A DNA stretch of 64,000 bases from Streptomyces deccanensis (GCF_022385335.1 NZ_CP092431.1:2046001-2110000); one strand, 5' to 3'; shown: positions 7,552 to 16,940, numbered from the stretch's first letter. Program-made: numbers and translations. The notes: generated by a model from the letters alone, not told the origin.

Positions 7552-10164
7552 CTACGTCACGGGGGCCATCTCGTCGACGATCCCCGGATGCGCGTCGATC
7601 CACTTCTCGACGCCCTCGTCCTCCTTGCCGCGCCCGGCCTGCTGGATCGCCTGCTCCAGGCTCATCAGCTCGTCCGGGGTCATGTGCCAGTTCTTCAGCC
7701 AGCCGCTGAGCTCGGAGTACTTCTCGGGGAAGTCCCGGTGCGCGAGCGTACGGATCTGGTTGTTCGCGCCCCAGGTCCTCTCGGGGTCGGCGAGCCGTGT
7801 CAGGTCGTACTTGTCGTACGCCCAGTGCGGCGACCAGAGCACGACGGCGATCGGCTCCTTGTTCGCGTACGCGCGGTCCAGTTCGGCGAGCATCGAACTC
7901 GTCCCGGCCTTGGTGAGCTTGAAGTCGGACAGTCCGTAGGCGGGCATGACGGTGTTCTCCAGCCGGACCATCTGACCGGTGCCGGGCTCGATGCCGACGA
8001 TCCGGCCCTTGAACTCGTCCTTGTGCGCCCGCAGATCGTCCATCGTGCGCACGCCCTTCACGTACGACGGCACGGCGATCTCCAGCGACGTCCTGTCGTA
8101 CCAGGCACCGAGGTCGACGAGATCGTTCTCGTACTTGTCCCAGTACGCCTTCTGCGCCACCGGCAGCCAGGCGTCGAACTCGACGTCGACCTGCCCGGTG
8201 GACAGACCCGTGAAGAGCGGACCGATGTCGAGCTTGGTCTTCTTCGGCCGGTAGCCGCGCTTCTCCAGGACGTTCTCCCAGAGGTGGGTGACGGCGATGC
8301 CCTCGTCCCACGCCGGGTAGCCGAGGACCGGCGCGGCACCGGCCTGCCGGCCCTCCGCGTAGCGGGACTTGGCGACCGGGGCCAGCTTGTCGACGAGCCC
8401 GGGGTTCTTCTTCAGCCAGGCCCTGACGCCGTCCTCCTGGTGGCCCTTTCCGGCGTCCTGAATGGCGCCTTCGAGGGAGGTGAGCTGGGCTTCGGTGAGC
8501 TCGAAGTCCTTCAGCCACCGCGCGACCTGCGGCTCGTCCCCGGCGAATCCCTTGCGCCCGAGGGTGTGGATCCCGTCGCCCGCGCCGAAGGCGCCCTCGG
8601 GGTCCTTCAGCTTGGTCAGCTCGTACTTGTCGTACGCCCAGTGCGGCGACCAGAGGGTGACCGCGATGGGTTCCTTCTTCTGGTAGGCGCGGTCCAGCTG
8701 GGCCAGCATCGCCGAGGTGTTGGACTTGACCAGCTCGTACTCGCCCTTCAGGCCGTAGGCGCGCTGGACCTCGTCCTCGTAGAGCTTCGTCTCGCCGGCG
8801 CCCGGCTCGATGCCGTAGACCTTTCCCTTGAACAGGGTGCCCTTGCCCTTGAGGTCGTCGAGGGACTTCACGCCCTTGACGTAGGAGGGGACGGCGATCT
8901 CCAGCGAGGTCTCGTCGTACCAGCTGCCGTAGTCCTCCAGCCGGTCCTTGTACTTGGCCCAGTACGAGGCGTGCGTGGCCGGCAGCCAGGCGTTGGTCTG
9001 GATGTCGACGCTGCCCTGCGCCTGGCCGTTGTAGAGGGCGCCGACCTCCAGCGACCTGGTCTCCGGGGTGAAGCCGCGCCGCTGGAGGATCTCCTTCCAG
9101 AGGTAGGTGGAGGCGACACCCTCGGGCCAGTCGATGTACCCCATGCTGATCGGGCGGCCCTGGCCGACGTTCGTGGTGACCTCGGCGTCGTCGTCCGACC
9201 CGCCGACCATGTTCAGGCCGCCGGCGACCAGCGCGAGGACGACCACACCGACCATCGCGACCGGGGTGGCCGGCCTCCAGCGCAGGAAGCGCGGACCGCC
9301 GAGGGCCGTGTTCGCCCTGGCGAGGGCGCGGCGGCCGAGCGGGGACACGCGCTGGTTGAGGGCGCCGGTCATCCGGTCGAGGTAGATCGCGAGGATGACG
9401 ACCGCGATACCGCCCTCGAAACCGAGGCCGACGTCCACGGAGCTGATGCCGTCGTACACGGTGGAGCCGAGTCCGCCGCCGCCGACCATGCCCGCGATGA
9501 CGACCATCGACAGGGCCAGCATGATCACCTGGTTGACGCCCGCCATGATCGTGGGCAGCGCCAGCGGCAGCTGCACCCGCCACAGCGTGCGGCGCGGAGG
9601 GGTGCCGAACGCCTCGGCCGCTTCGACGAGTTCGGCGTCGACCTGCCGGATGCCGAGCTCGGTGAGGCGTACGGCGGGCGGCATCGCGAAGACGATGGTG
9701 GCGACCATGCCGGGCACCGGGCCCACGCCGAAGAAGAAGATGCCCGGGATCAGATAGACCATCGCCGGCATCGTCTGCATGAAGTCGAGCGCGGGGCGGA
9801 TCGCGCCGCTGACCGCGCGGCTGCGGGCCGCCCAGATACCGATCGGCATCGCGACGGCGAAGATGATCACGCAGGAGACCAGCACCAGCGCGAGCGAGTT
9901 CATCGCCGGTTCCCACTGCTCGATCGAGTCGATGAGCACCAGGCCCGCGAAGGCCAGAACGCCGGGGAGCAGCCCGCGCAGCCAGAAGGCGAGCACGGCG
10001 AGGATGCCGGCGAGGAGCAGGGGGTCGGGGGCGGTGAGCACCGCGTTCGCCGCGTCGTACATGGCCTCGACGACCAGCTTGACGAGGTCGAACAGCGGCC
10101 CGAGGTGGTCCCGCAGCCAGTCGACGCCGTGGGCGACCCAGTCGCCGAGGTGGATCCTAGGCAC
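7552..10164 (-). CDS. Glycine betaine-type ABC permease fused to two tandem substrate-binding domains
   Basis: This 870-aa membrane protein of a quaternary-amine importer is built as one ProW/OpuAB-like permease plus two OpuAC-like binding domains. Residues about 45-265 hold the permease helices with the EAA loop (EAAEAFGTPPRRTLWRVQLP, 181-200). A further hydrophobic segment (about 302-320) tethers the rest. Two homologous binding modules follow (about 335-598 and 600-870); both contain SLEIAVPSYVKGV, an IEPG motif and LWSPHWAYDKY. The GTG start at 10164 overlaps the stop of the ATPase gene by eight bases, so the two genes are coupled. The likely role is osmoprotectant uptake; choline or carnitine are alternatives. 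The duplicated receptor is the unusual part. Confidence 0.92.
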   Translation of the reverse strand: MPRIHLGDWVAHGVDWLRDHLGPLFDLVKLVVEAMYDAANAVLTAPDPLLLAGILAVLAFWLRGLLPGVLAFAGLVLIDSIEQWEPAMNSLALVLVSCVIIFAVAMPIGIWAARSRAVSGAIRPALDFMQTMPAMVYLIPGIFFFGVGPVPGMVATIVFAMPPAVRLTELGIRQVDAELVEAAEAFGTPPRRTLWRVQLPLALPTIMAGVNQVIMLALSMVVIAGMVGGGGLGSTVYDGISSVDVGLGFEGGIAVVILAIYLDRMTGALNQRVSPLGRRALARANTALGGPRFLRWRPATPVAMVGVVVLALVAGGLNMVGGSDDDAEVTTNVGQGRPISMGYIDWPEGVASTYLWKEILQRRGFTPETRSLEVGALYNGQAQGSVDIQTNAWLPATHASYWAKYKDRLEDYGSWYDETSLEIAVPSYVKGVKSLDDLKGKGTLFKGKVYGIEPGAGETKLYEDEVQRAYGLKGEYELVKSNTSAMLAQLDRAYQKKEPIAVTLWSPHWAYDKYELTKLKDPEGAFGAGDGIHTLGRKGFAGDEPQVARWLKDFELTEAQLTSLEGAIQDAGKGHQEDGVRAWLKKNPGLVDKLAPVAKSRYAEGRQAGAAPVLGYPAWDEGIAVTHLWENVLEKRGYRPKKTKLDIGPLFTGLSTGQVDVEFDAWLPVAQKAYWDKYENDLVDLGAWYDRTSLEIAVPSYVKGVRTMDDLRAHKDEFKGRIVGIEPGTGQMVRLENTVMPAYGLSDFKLTKAGTSSMLAELDRAYANKEPIAVVLWSPHWAYDKYDLTRLADPERTWGANNQIRTLAHRDFPEKYSELSGWLKNWHMTPDELMSLEQAIQQAGRGKEDEGVEKWIDAHPGIVDEMAPVT

Positions 10165-11320
10165 TGGCCTTCACCGCCTGTACGACGTGGGCGCGCGGGG
10201 CGTCGCACGGTATGGGGACGGACGGGGGGACGGGGGTGCCCTGCGCGTCGCGCGCGTCGTGCGGGCCGTGAGCGCCGTGCGCGCCGTCCTGGTCGGCGAG
10301 GAAGCCGATCAGGCGCCGCTGCGGCACCACGCCGACGACGGCGCCCTTCCGATCGAGCACCGCGACCGGGTGGGACAGGCGGGCGCTGAGCGCGCAGAGC
10401 TCCGCGAACGGCGTGTCGGGCGTCGCGGTACCGCAGCCGCAGTCCGCCTCGTCGCCGCGTACGGCCGTGTCCATCACGGCCCCGGCGGTGAGCACCCGGG
10501 AACGGTCGACGTCCTGGGTGAAGGACGCCACGTAGTCGTCGGCGGGACGGATCAGGATGTCCTCGGCGGTGCCGGTCTGCACGATGCGGCCGTCGCGCAT
10601 GACGGCGATGCGGTCGCCGAGGCGCATGGCCTCGTTGAGGTCGTGCGTGATGAAGACGATGGTCTTCTTCAGGGTCTGCTGGAGTTCCAGCAGCTGGTCC
10701 TGCATGTCACGGCGGATCAGGGGGTCGAGCGCGCTGAACGACTCGTCCATCAGCAGGACGTCGGCGTCGGTGGCGAGGGCGCGGGCCAGGCCCACGCGCT
10801 GCTGCATACCGCCGGACAGCTCGTCGGGCCAGGACTTCTCCCAGCCGGCCAGGCCGCACAGGGCCAGGGCCTCGGTGGCGCGCCGCAGCCGCTCGGCGCG
10901 CGGCACGCCCTGGACCTCCAGGCCGTACGCGGCGTTCTCCAGGACGCTGCGGTGGGGGAAGAGCGCGAAGTGCTGGAAGACCATGCTGATGCCGGTGGCC
11001 CGCACCGCGCGCAGTTCGCGGTCGTCGATCGTGGTGAGGTCCCGGCCACCGAAGCGGACGTGGCCCGCGGTGGGCTCCAGGAGCCCGTTGAGCATGCGCA
11101 GCAGCGTGGACTTGCCCGACCCGGACAGGCCCATGACGACGAAGATCTGGCCCGGCTCCACGGTGAAGGAGGCGTCGATCACGGCGGCGGTGGTGCCCTC
11201 GGCACGCAGTTCCTCGCGGTCGGCGCCGGCCCTCAGCCGGTCCACCGCGTCGTGGGGTCGTCTGCCGAACACCTTGAACAGGCCCTCGGCTTCGAGTCTG
11301 GAGGACTCCCTGGCTGACAC
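10157..11320 (-). CDS. Glycine betaine/proline ABC transporter ATP-binding protein
   Basis: This is the ATPase subunit (387 aa) of the importer encoded just downstream. It has Walker A GLSGSGKST (residues 64-72), the signature LSGGMQQR, Walker B DVLLMDESFSALDP and the H-loop ITHDLNEA. The N-terminal extension is typical of the ProV/OpuAA group, and a CBS-like regulatory region follows the nucleotide-binding domain (VLTAGAVMDTAV to VVGVVPQRRLIGFLADQD). The frame is open to 11500, but the GTG at 11320 is chosen because AAGAGG lies five bases upstream. The last eight bases overlap the permease start. A cluster of CGCGTC-type codons encodes an Asp/Ala/His/Gly-rich tail of low complexity. Confidence 0.92.
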   Translation of the reverse strand: MSARESSRLEAEGLFKVFGRRPHDAVDRLRAGADREELRAEGTTAAVIDASFTVEPGQIFVVMGLSGSGKSTLLRMLNGLLEPTAGHVRFGGRDLTTIDDRELRAVRATGISMVFQHFALFPHRSVLENAAYGLEVQGVPRAERLRRATEALALCGLAGWEKSWPDELSGGMQQRVGLARALATDADVLLMDESFSALDPLIRRDMQDQLLELQQTLKKTIVFITHDLNEAMRLGDRIAVMRDGRIVQTGTAEDILIRPADDYVASFTQDVDRSRVLTAGAVMDTAVRGDEADCGCGTATPDTPFAELCALSARLSHPVAVLDRKGAVVGVVPQRRLIGFLADQDGAHGAHGPHDARDAQGTPVPPSVPIPCDAPRAHVVQAVKASA

Positions 11321-11740
11321 GTGCACCTCTTGGATAGCGATGGAACGGCCCGCCTTCCCCGCCCGCAGGCCGGCCGTGGAGCGCGGCGGGATCGGCCCGC
11401 CCGGCCCGTGATGTCGACACCACGACCGGCGCTGCTCCGGGCCCGCGCCTGCCCTGGCCGGACCGGCCGAAACGCGCCCGTGTCCCGCTTCACAGGGCAT
11501 TCACCGCAGGCCAGGGGCGTTCACGGAACACCTGCACAGGGCGCACGCGCTGTCGCGAGGGGGCACGCGGGCCGCCCCGCCGAGGGCCGCACGCCGGTGA
11601 GGTGAAGTCCGTGCGCCGGCGCGGGAGACCGTGCGGCTGATCCGTACGCCGGTGCGGGAGCCCGTGCGGCGGAGCCCCTCGCCGGTGCGTGGAGAGTCGC
11701 GCGCTGCTGCGTCGGCGACCGGGTGTCCGTGGTGTACGGC
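11321..11740. other. Divergent intergenic region
   Basis: These 420 bases separate the betaine importer (minus) from the exonuclease (plus) and should hold both promoters. Near 11610-11690 there are imperfect direct repeats of a CGCCGGTGCGGGAG-like unit. I see no supported gene and cannot assign a -10/-35 pair with confidence. Confidence 0.55.
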
Positions 11741-12673
11741 ATGATGCGGGGCGTGACCCGACGCCTGATGCTTCTCGACACCGCCTCGCTGTACTTCCGC
11801 GCCTACTTCGGGGTGCCGGAATCCGTGAAGGCCCCGGACGGCACCCCGGTGAACGCCGTGCGCGGGCTGCTCGAATTCATCGACCGCCTGGTCAAGGACC
11901 ACCGGCCGACGGACCTGGTCGCGTGCATGGACGCGGACTGGCGGCCGCAGTGGCGCGTCGATCTGATCCCCTCCTACAAGGCGCACCGCGTCGCCGAGGA
12001 GCACGAGGTCGGCCCGGACGAGGAGGAGGTGCCGGACACCCTCTCGCCGCAGGTGCCGATCATCGAGGCGGTGCTGGACGCGCTCGGCATCGCGCGCGTC
12101 GGCGTCGCCGGGTACGAGGCGGACGACGTGATCGGCACCTTCACCGCCCGGGCCAAGGAGCCGGTCGACATCGTCACCGGCGACCGCGACCTGTACCAGC
12201 TGGTCGACGACGAGCGCGAGGTGCGGGTGCTGTACCCGCTGAAGGGCGTGGGCACGCTCCAGCTCACCGACGAGGCGTGGCTGCGCGAGAAGTACGGGGT
12301 GGTCGGGCGCGGGTACGCGGATCTGGCCCTGCTGCGCGGCGACCCGAGCGACGGTCTGCCGGGGGTGCCGGGCATCGGAGAGAAGACGGCGGCGAAGCTG
12401 CTCGACCAGTTCGGGGACCTGGCCGGGATCATGGCCGCCGTGGACGACCCGGCGGCGAAGCTGACCCCGTCGCAGCGCAAGAGGCTCGACGAGGCGCGGG
12501 CCTATGTCGCGGTCGCGCCCAAGGTGGTGCTGGTGGCGGCGGACGTACCCTTGCCGGACGTCGACACGGCACTCCCGCGCGAACCGCGGGATCCGGCGGC
12601 GTTGGAGGCCATCGCGGCGCGGTGGGGGCTCGGCGGATCGCTGCAGCGGCTGCGCGTGACGCTCGGTATGTGA
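11741..12673 (+). CDS. 5'-3' exonuclease (flap endonuclease family)
   Basis: This 310-aa stand-alone homologue of the N-terminal 5' nuclease domain of DNA polymerase I processes flaps and RNA primers in replication and repair. Visible landmarks are RLMLLDTASLYFRAYFG at the start, MDADWRPQWR and IPSYKAHR in the arch region, the acidic GYEADDVIGTF motif, TGDRDLYQLV, and the helix-hairpin segment GVPGIGEKTAAKLL. The ATG at 11741 is used; GTG at 11753 is a plausible alternative and neither has a strong ribosome site. It stands alone between two divergently arranged units. Confidence 0.9.
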   Translation: MMRGVTRRLMLLDTASLYFRAYFGVPESVKAPDGTPVNAVRGLLEFIDRLVKDHRPTDLVACMDADWRPQWRVDLIPSYKAHRVAEEHEVGPDEEEVPDTLSPQVPIIEAVLDALGIARVGVAGYEADDVIGTFTARAKEPVDIVTGDRDLYQLVDDEREVRVLYPLKGVGTLQLTDEAWLREKYGVVGRGYADLALLRGDPSDGLPGVPGIGEKTAAKLLDQFGDLAGIMAAVDDPAAKLTPSQRKRLDEARAYVAVAPKVVLVAADVPLPDVDTALPREPRDPAALEAIAARWGLGGSLQRLRVTLGM

Positions 12674-12689
12674 TCGGTATGTGAGATGC

Positions 12690-12709
12690 GCGCCCCGCGG
12701 AGGGGGCGC
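12690..12709 (+). terminator. Candidate terminator hairpin after the exonuclease gene
   Basis: GCGCCCC (12690-12696) and GGGGCGC (12703-12709) form a seven-base GC stem with a six-base loop, 16 bases after the stop codon. There is no U-tract, so support is modest. Confidence 0.4.
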
Positions 12710-12818
12710 ACGCCGGAGGGCGGGGTGACACTTCGGTAGTGAGGGGCCTGAGGCGCGATTCACATCGTGAAGTCCTCGTACACGCTCCGAGCATGGGGTG
12801 TTCGCAGGGGGGAGATGG

Positions 12819-12840
12819 TAGCTTAGGTAAGCCTTAGCTA
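12819..12840. promoter_or_regulatory. Candidate iron box (DmdR/IdeR operator)
   Basis: The 22-base imperfect palindrome TAGCTTAGGTAAGCCTTAGCTA matches its own reverse complement at 16 of 22 positions. It has the TTAGG...CCTTA look of actinobacterial DmdR/IdeR boxes. It ends 18 bases before the ATG of the siderophore-interacting protein, so an iron-loaded repressor bound there could block transcription. Assignment is by resemblance and context. Confidence 0.65.
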
Positions 12841-12858
12841 GGTATTTGGGAGGCCGTC

Positions 12859-13704
12859 ATGGCAGAGCGTCCGGTACGCAGGACCCCGAAGCCCCACTCC
12901 GCGCGAGTCGTCCGCACCGAGCGGCTCACCCCGCACATGCAGCGCGTCGTACTCGGTGGCGACGGCCTCGCCGAGTTCTCCTTGCGCGGCAGCACCGATC
13001 ATTATGTGAAACTCCTGTTCGGGCCCGAGGGTGTGACCTACCCGGAGCCCTTCGACATCGAGCGGATCCGCGCGGAGTTCCCCCGGGACCAGTGGCCGGT
13101 CACGCGGACGTACACCGTGCGCGCTTGGGACTCCGAACTGCGCGAGCTGACCCTCGACTTCGTGCTCCACGGCGACGAGGGCATCGCGGGGCCCTGGGCC
13201 ACGCGGGTCCAGCCGGGCGAGCTGATCCGTTTCCTGGGCCCCGGCGGCGCGTACGCGCCCAACCCGGAGGCCGACTGGCACCTCCTCGTCGGTGACGAGT
13301 CCGCCCTGCCGGCGATCGGCGCGTCGCTGGAGGCCCTGCCCGACGGCGCCCGCGCGCACGCGATCGTCGAGGTCGCCGGCCCCGAGGAGGAGCAGAAGAT
13401 CAACTCCGATGTGGAGGTGGTCTGGCTGCACCGCGGCGACCGTCCCGTCGGCGCGGCCCTCGTCGAGGCCGTACGCGCGCTCCAGTTCCCCGAGGGCCGG
13501 CTGCACGCCTTCGTCCATGGCGAGGCCGGCTTCGTCAAGGAGCTGCGTCGGCTGCTCCGCGTCGAACTCGCCGTCCCCCGCGAGGACTTGTCCGTCTCCG
13601 GCTACTGGCGCCTCGGCCACGACGAGGACGGCTGGCAGGCCTCCAAGAAGGAGTGGAACGCCCGCGTGGAGGCCGAGCAGGAGACCACCCCGCCGACGAC
13701 GTGA
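12859..13704 (+). CDS. Siderophore-interacting protein (NAD(P)H-dependent ferric-siderophore reductase)
   Basis: This cytoplasmic flavoprotein (281 aa, the standard length) reduces ferric siderophores to release iron. The FAD-binding motif is TRTYTVR (RxYT type), the NAD(P)-side loop is GDESALPAIGASLEALP, and the C-terminal signature is SGYWRLGHDEDGW. GGGAGG (12848-12853) lies five bases before the ATG. An iron box just upstream (12819-12840) fits repression under iron sufficiency. No siderophore synthesis or uptake genes are next to it, so it acts as a stand-alone reductase gene here. Confidence 0.93.
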   Translation: MAERPVRRTPKPHSARVVRTERLTPHMQRVVLGGDGLAEFSLRGSTDHYVKLLFGPEGVTYPEPFDIERIRAEFPRDQWPVTRTYTVRAWDSELRELTLDFVLHGDEGIAGPWATRVQPGELIRFLGPGGAYAPNPEADWHLLVGDESALPAIGASLEALPDGARAHAIVEVAGPEEEQKINSDVEVVWLHRGDRPVGAALVEAVRALQFPEGRLHAFVHGEAGFVKELRRLLRVELAVPREDLSVSGYWRLGHDEDGWQASKKEWNARVEAEQETTPPTT

Positions 13705-14042
13705 CCCCACGGCGCCACTGACGTCCGTCCGGCCGACGCGCCCGGCGACTCGGGGGCCGACCAACGCACCCGGCGCTGCTGTGTGCTGGTGCTGGGCGGT
13801 GCCCGGTACGGCATGGCATCGCCATCGGCGTCGCCTCAACCGACCGGGGTGTCGAGCCTCGCGGTGGCGTCGTCCGCTGATGTCTCTCTTCGCGTCGGCC
13901 GACGTAGACGCCGTACGGGATCCGCACAGGATCCGCAGGGGACGTGGCCGCGACGGCCCCGGCGGGCGGCGCCCGTCACTCGGTCCGCGCGCGGCGAGCT
14001 GGACGGCGGCCGCGCGCCCTGGGCCGCCCCCTCCCCGGCCAT
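13705..14042. other. Interval between convergent genes, no gene seen
   Basis: These 338 bases between the siderophore protein (plus) and the amidohydrolase (minus) hold only short frames that lack ribosome sites and family signatures. No strong hairpin stands out. It probably holds the 3' ends of both transcripts. Confidence 0.5.
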
Positions 14043-14867
14043 TCAGCCGCCCGCGAGCATGTCCACCAGCCGCGCCAGCGCATCCGCGAGCGCGTCCACT
14101 CCCGGGCCCGGCGCCCCGCCCGGCTCGGCCATGTAGACGTCCCGGCGGATCTCGATCATCAGGGCGGACACCCTGGGGTCGTGCCCGTAGTACTTCAGCG
14201 GGACGTACGCGCCCCCGAACGGGCTGTCGACGCCCGTCCCGCCGAACCCCGCGAACGCCTCCTCGGCGGCGGCGAGCAGGTCGGCCGGGGTGTGGAAGGG
14301 GTCGGTGCCCAGGCAGACGGGCGGCCGGGGACCGTCGCCGTGCAGCTCGTAAGGCAGGCGCTCGCTCGGATACGAGTGGACGTCGACGACCACCACCCGC
14401 CCCACGGCCGCCAGCCGGTCCGTGACGGCGTCGGTCATGGCGGCGGCGTACGGGCGGAAGTAGTCGTCGACGAGCGACCGCCCGCTCCCGTCGAGGGGCA
14501 GTCCTTCGCGGTCGGCCGGACGCAGCACCTCCCGGTGCGTGGTCCTCGTGTAGACGGCGCCCATGCCCACGGCCAGCATCTCCTCCCGCTCGTCCGGGAA
14601 CCGCTCGGGATCGACCACGAGCCGGGACAGCCGGTTCACGAACCGCCACGGGCGCACGGCCGACCGCTCGGCGGCCAGTGCGGCGACGCGGTCCGTGTAC
14701 GCGTCGGTGATGTGGTCCAACTCCCGCTCCAGCGCGGCGTCGTCGAGCACGATCCCACTCCGTACGGCCGCCGGGATCACGCGGGACGCGTGCGGCACAT
14801 GCAACAACACGGACGACTCGGGCGCGCCCGGGAGGAGCTGAGGGGAGGGCGGCGAAGCGTCGTTCAT
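14043..14867 (-). CDS. N-formylglutamate amidohydrolase family protein
   Basis: This cytoplasmic metal-dependent amidohydrolase is 274 aa. The family pattern is clear: SVLLHVPHASRVIP at the N-terminus (metal ligands), DHITDAYTDRVAAL, and VVVVDVHSYPSERLPYE in the middle. In the histidine pathway the enzyme (HutG) hydrolyses N-formyl-glutamate, but no hut genes are nearby and many members have other substrates. The ATG at 14867 is chosen over upstream starts because AAGGA lies eight bases before it and upstream residues look non-coding. It is divergent from the APC permease at 15154, whose putative TetR operator lies between them, so shared control is possible. Confidence 0.85.
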   Translation of the reverse strand: MNDASPPSPQLLPGAPESSVLLHVPHASRVIPAAVRSGIVLDDAALERELDHITDAYTDRVAALAAERSAVRPWRFVNRLSRLVVDPERFPDEREEMLAVGMGAVYTRTTHREVLRPADREGLPLDGSGRSLVDDYFRPYAAAMTDAVTDRLAAVGRVVVVDVHSYPSERLPYELHGDGPRPPVCLGTDPFHTPADLLAAAEEAFAGFGGTGVDSPFGGAYVPLKYYGHDPRVSALMIEIRRDVYMAEPGGAPGPGVDALADALARLVDMLAGG

Positions 14868-15120
14868 CCGGAGGTTCCTTACCGCGATCGTCGGAGAGGC
14901 AGGGGCGGAGGAAGGAACAGGGCGTCCCCCCACGACGCCTGGCCCGGGCAGACCTCGCCCGGCTCGGGCAGGCCCGACCAGGCCCCGTCGACCGTATCCC
15001 GGCCCTTTCGAACATGTCTCGGACCTGCCTTGCCGCAACTCCCCTCCACTGCCATGGTCGTGAGGATTTGGGCCCGCCCCGGACACGGTCGCGTGACGCG
15101 CGCGACACAGGTCTCCCCTA

Positions 15121-15142
15121 ATTTCTGTCGCCCGACAGGAAT
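15121..15142. promoter_or_regulatory. Candidate TetR operator, site 1 (upstream of the APC permease)
   Basis: The arms ATTTCTGTCG and CGACAGGAAT are separated by two bases and match as an inverted repeat at nine of ten positions. The same palindrome, with perfect arms, lies between tetR and the carboxylase operon (25250-25271). Both are preceded by CTA and followed by a similar C-rich stretch. Site 1 ends 11 bases before the first ATG candidate of the permease frame, at 15154, and 56 before the preferred start at 15199. Confidence 0.7.
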
Positions 15143-15198
15143 TCGCGCCGCTCGTGCGCGAACGCTCGCGCCGCTTGTTGCGAAAGCAGGTTGCCGCC

Positions 15199-16749
15199 AT
15201 GACGAGCACCGCCCCAGACCTCCGTCCGGAACCGCCCCACTCCCCCGACGACCGCTCCCTGACCGAGTTCGGCTACCGCCAGGAGCTGCACCGCAGCCTC
15301 AGCAGATACGCCTCGTTCGCCGCCGGTTTCTCCTTCATCTCGGTCCTCACGACCGTCTTCCAGTTCTTCGCCTTCGGATACGCGTTCGGCGGCCCCGTCT
15401 TCTTCTGGACCTGGCCGGCGGTGCTCGTCGGCCAGCTGCTGGTGGCCGCCTGCTTCGCGGAACTCGCGGCGCGCTACCCGATATCGGGCTCGATCTACCA
15501 GTGGTCCTCACGCCTGTCCAACCGGACCTTCGGCTGGTTCGCCGGCTGGATCATGGTGATCGGACAGATCGTGGTGGTCGCTGCGGCAGCGCTGGCGCTC
15601 CAGATGGTGCTGCCGGCGATCTGGTCGGGCTTCCAGCTCGTGGGCGGCGACCCGACGCCCACCTCGTCGACGGGAGCGGCGAACGCGGCCGTCCTCGGCG
15701 TGCTCCTGCTGGTCCTCACGACCTTCGTGAACATCCTCGACAACCGGGTGCTGTCCGTGGTCAACCGCGTGGGCGTGACTGCCGAGATCATCGGCGCGGT
15801 CCTGATCATCGTCCTGCTGCTCACCCACTCCGAGCGCTCGCCCGGCATCACGTTCCACATGGCGGAGGGCAGCACCGATCTGCTGGGTGCCCTGCTGGTG
15901 GGCTCGTTCATGGCGGCGTACGTGATGATCGGCTTCGACAGCGCGGGCGAGATGAGCGAGGAGACCCACCATCCGCGCCGCACCGCGCCCCGCACGATTC
16001 TCATGGCCCTCGGCGCGGCCGGTCTGCTGGGCGGCCTGCTCGTCCTCGGCGGTCTGCTCGCCGCGCCGAGCCTGACCGACGGCAGGCTGGGCGTGGACGG
16101 CCTGAGCTATGTGCTGACCAGCAGCCTCGGTGACGGTGTGGGCCGCGTCCTGCTCGCGGACGTGGTGGTGGCGATCGTCGTGGCGACGCTCGCGATCCAG
16201 ACGTCGGCCTGCCGCATGCTCTTCTCGATGGCCCGCGACGGCCGACTCCCCTTCGCCGGGCAGCTCGCCAAGGTCAACCCGCGCACCGGGGTGCCCACCG
16301 CCCCCGCCCTGGTCGTCGGCGTCCTGGCCGCCGCGCTGCTGCTGCTCAACTTCGCCTCGCCGGAGGCGTTCCTGGCCATCGGCACGACCTGCATCGTGAT
16401 GCTGTACCTGGCGTACGCGATGGTCACCGGCCCGCTCCTGATACGGCGCCTGAAGGGCACGTTCCCCTCGGCCGGCACCGACGAGACCGGCAAACCCCTC
16501 TTCTCCCTGGGCCGTTGGGGCATCCCCGTCAACACCCTCGCCCTCCTCTACGGCCTCTTCATGACCATCAACCTCGCCTGGCCCCGAGCCGACGTCTACG
16601 ACCCGACCGGCGGCCACTGGTGGTTCCAGTGGTTCACGGTCCTGTTCCTCCTGGCCACCCTGGCCGCAGGCACCACCTACCACCTCCTCCGCAACCACCG
16701 CCTGCGCTCCAGCGCGAGTGCCACCGCGGACCCGCCGAGTCAACCCTGA
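15199..16749 (+). CDS. APC-family permease (urea carboxylase-associated type)
   Basis: This integral membrane transporter of about 516 aa resembles permeases found beside urea/guanidine carboxylase genes. It has a short hydrophilic N-terminus, LTEFGYRQELHRSLSRYASFA before the first helix, FSFISVLTTVFQFFAFGYAFGGP in the first helices, and about twelve hydrophobic segments. The ATG at 15199 follows AAGCAGG and the start MTSTAPDL; an upstream in-frame start at 15154 (MRERSRRLL) is the alternative. The operator at 15121-15142 matches the one in front of the carboxylase operon 10 kb away, which suggests it imports that pathway's substrate (urea, guanidine or a derivative). The substrate is inference; an amino acid cannot be excluded. 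Confidence 0.85.
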   Translation: MTSTAPDLRPEPPHSPDDRSLTEFGYRQELHRSLSRYASFAAGFSFISVLTTVFQFFAFGYAFGGPVFFWTWPAVLVGQLLVAACFAELAARYPISGSIYQWSSRLSNRTFGWFAGWIMVIGQIVVVAAAALALQMVLPAIWSGFQLVGGDPTPTSSTGAANAAVLGVLLLVLTTFVNILDNRVLSVVNRVGVTAEIIGAVLIIVLLLTHSERSPGITFHMAEGSTDLLGALLVGSFMAAYVMIGFDSAGEMSEETHHPRRTAPRTILMALGAAGLLGGLLVLGGLLAAPSLTDGRLGVDGLSYVLTSSLGDGVGRVLLADVVVAIVVATLAIQTSACRMLFSMARDGRLPFAGQLAKVNPRTGVPTAPALVVGVLAAALLLLNFASPEAFLAIGTTCIVMLYLAYAMVTGPLLIRRLKGTFPSAGTDETGKPLFSLGRWGIPVNTLALLYGLFMTINLAWPRADVYDPTGGHWWFQWFTVLFLLATLAAGTTYHLLRNHRLRSSASATADPPSQP

Positions 16750-16940
16750 CGATCGAACTGGCGTGATCGAAGCAGGGGACATCTCCAGCCAACCTGGGTA
16801 TCATTCATGACAAATTTTCAACCGAATGCGCCCCTTATGTGCCGCAGTACGCTCGCCGTACGCCCCTTCACGGCGGCCGGTTGTCGCCCGCACGCTGGGA
16901 TTGCAGCCAGGAGTGGGGACTTCTTGCGGAGGCTCGGGCT

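Noticed and set aside
7588..10389. Very long open frame on the plus strand opposite the betaine transporter
   Set aside because: High-GC codon bias opens antisense frames; the translation is Arg/Gly/His/Asp-rich with no family features, while the minus strand encodes a recognisable permease-binding protein.
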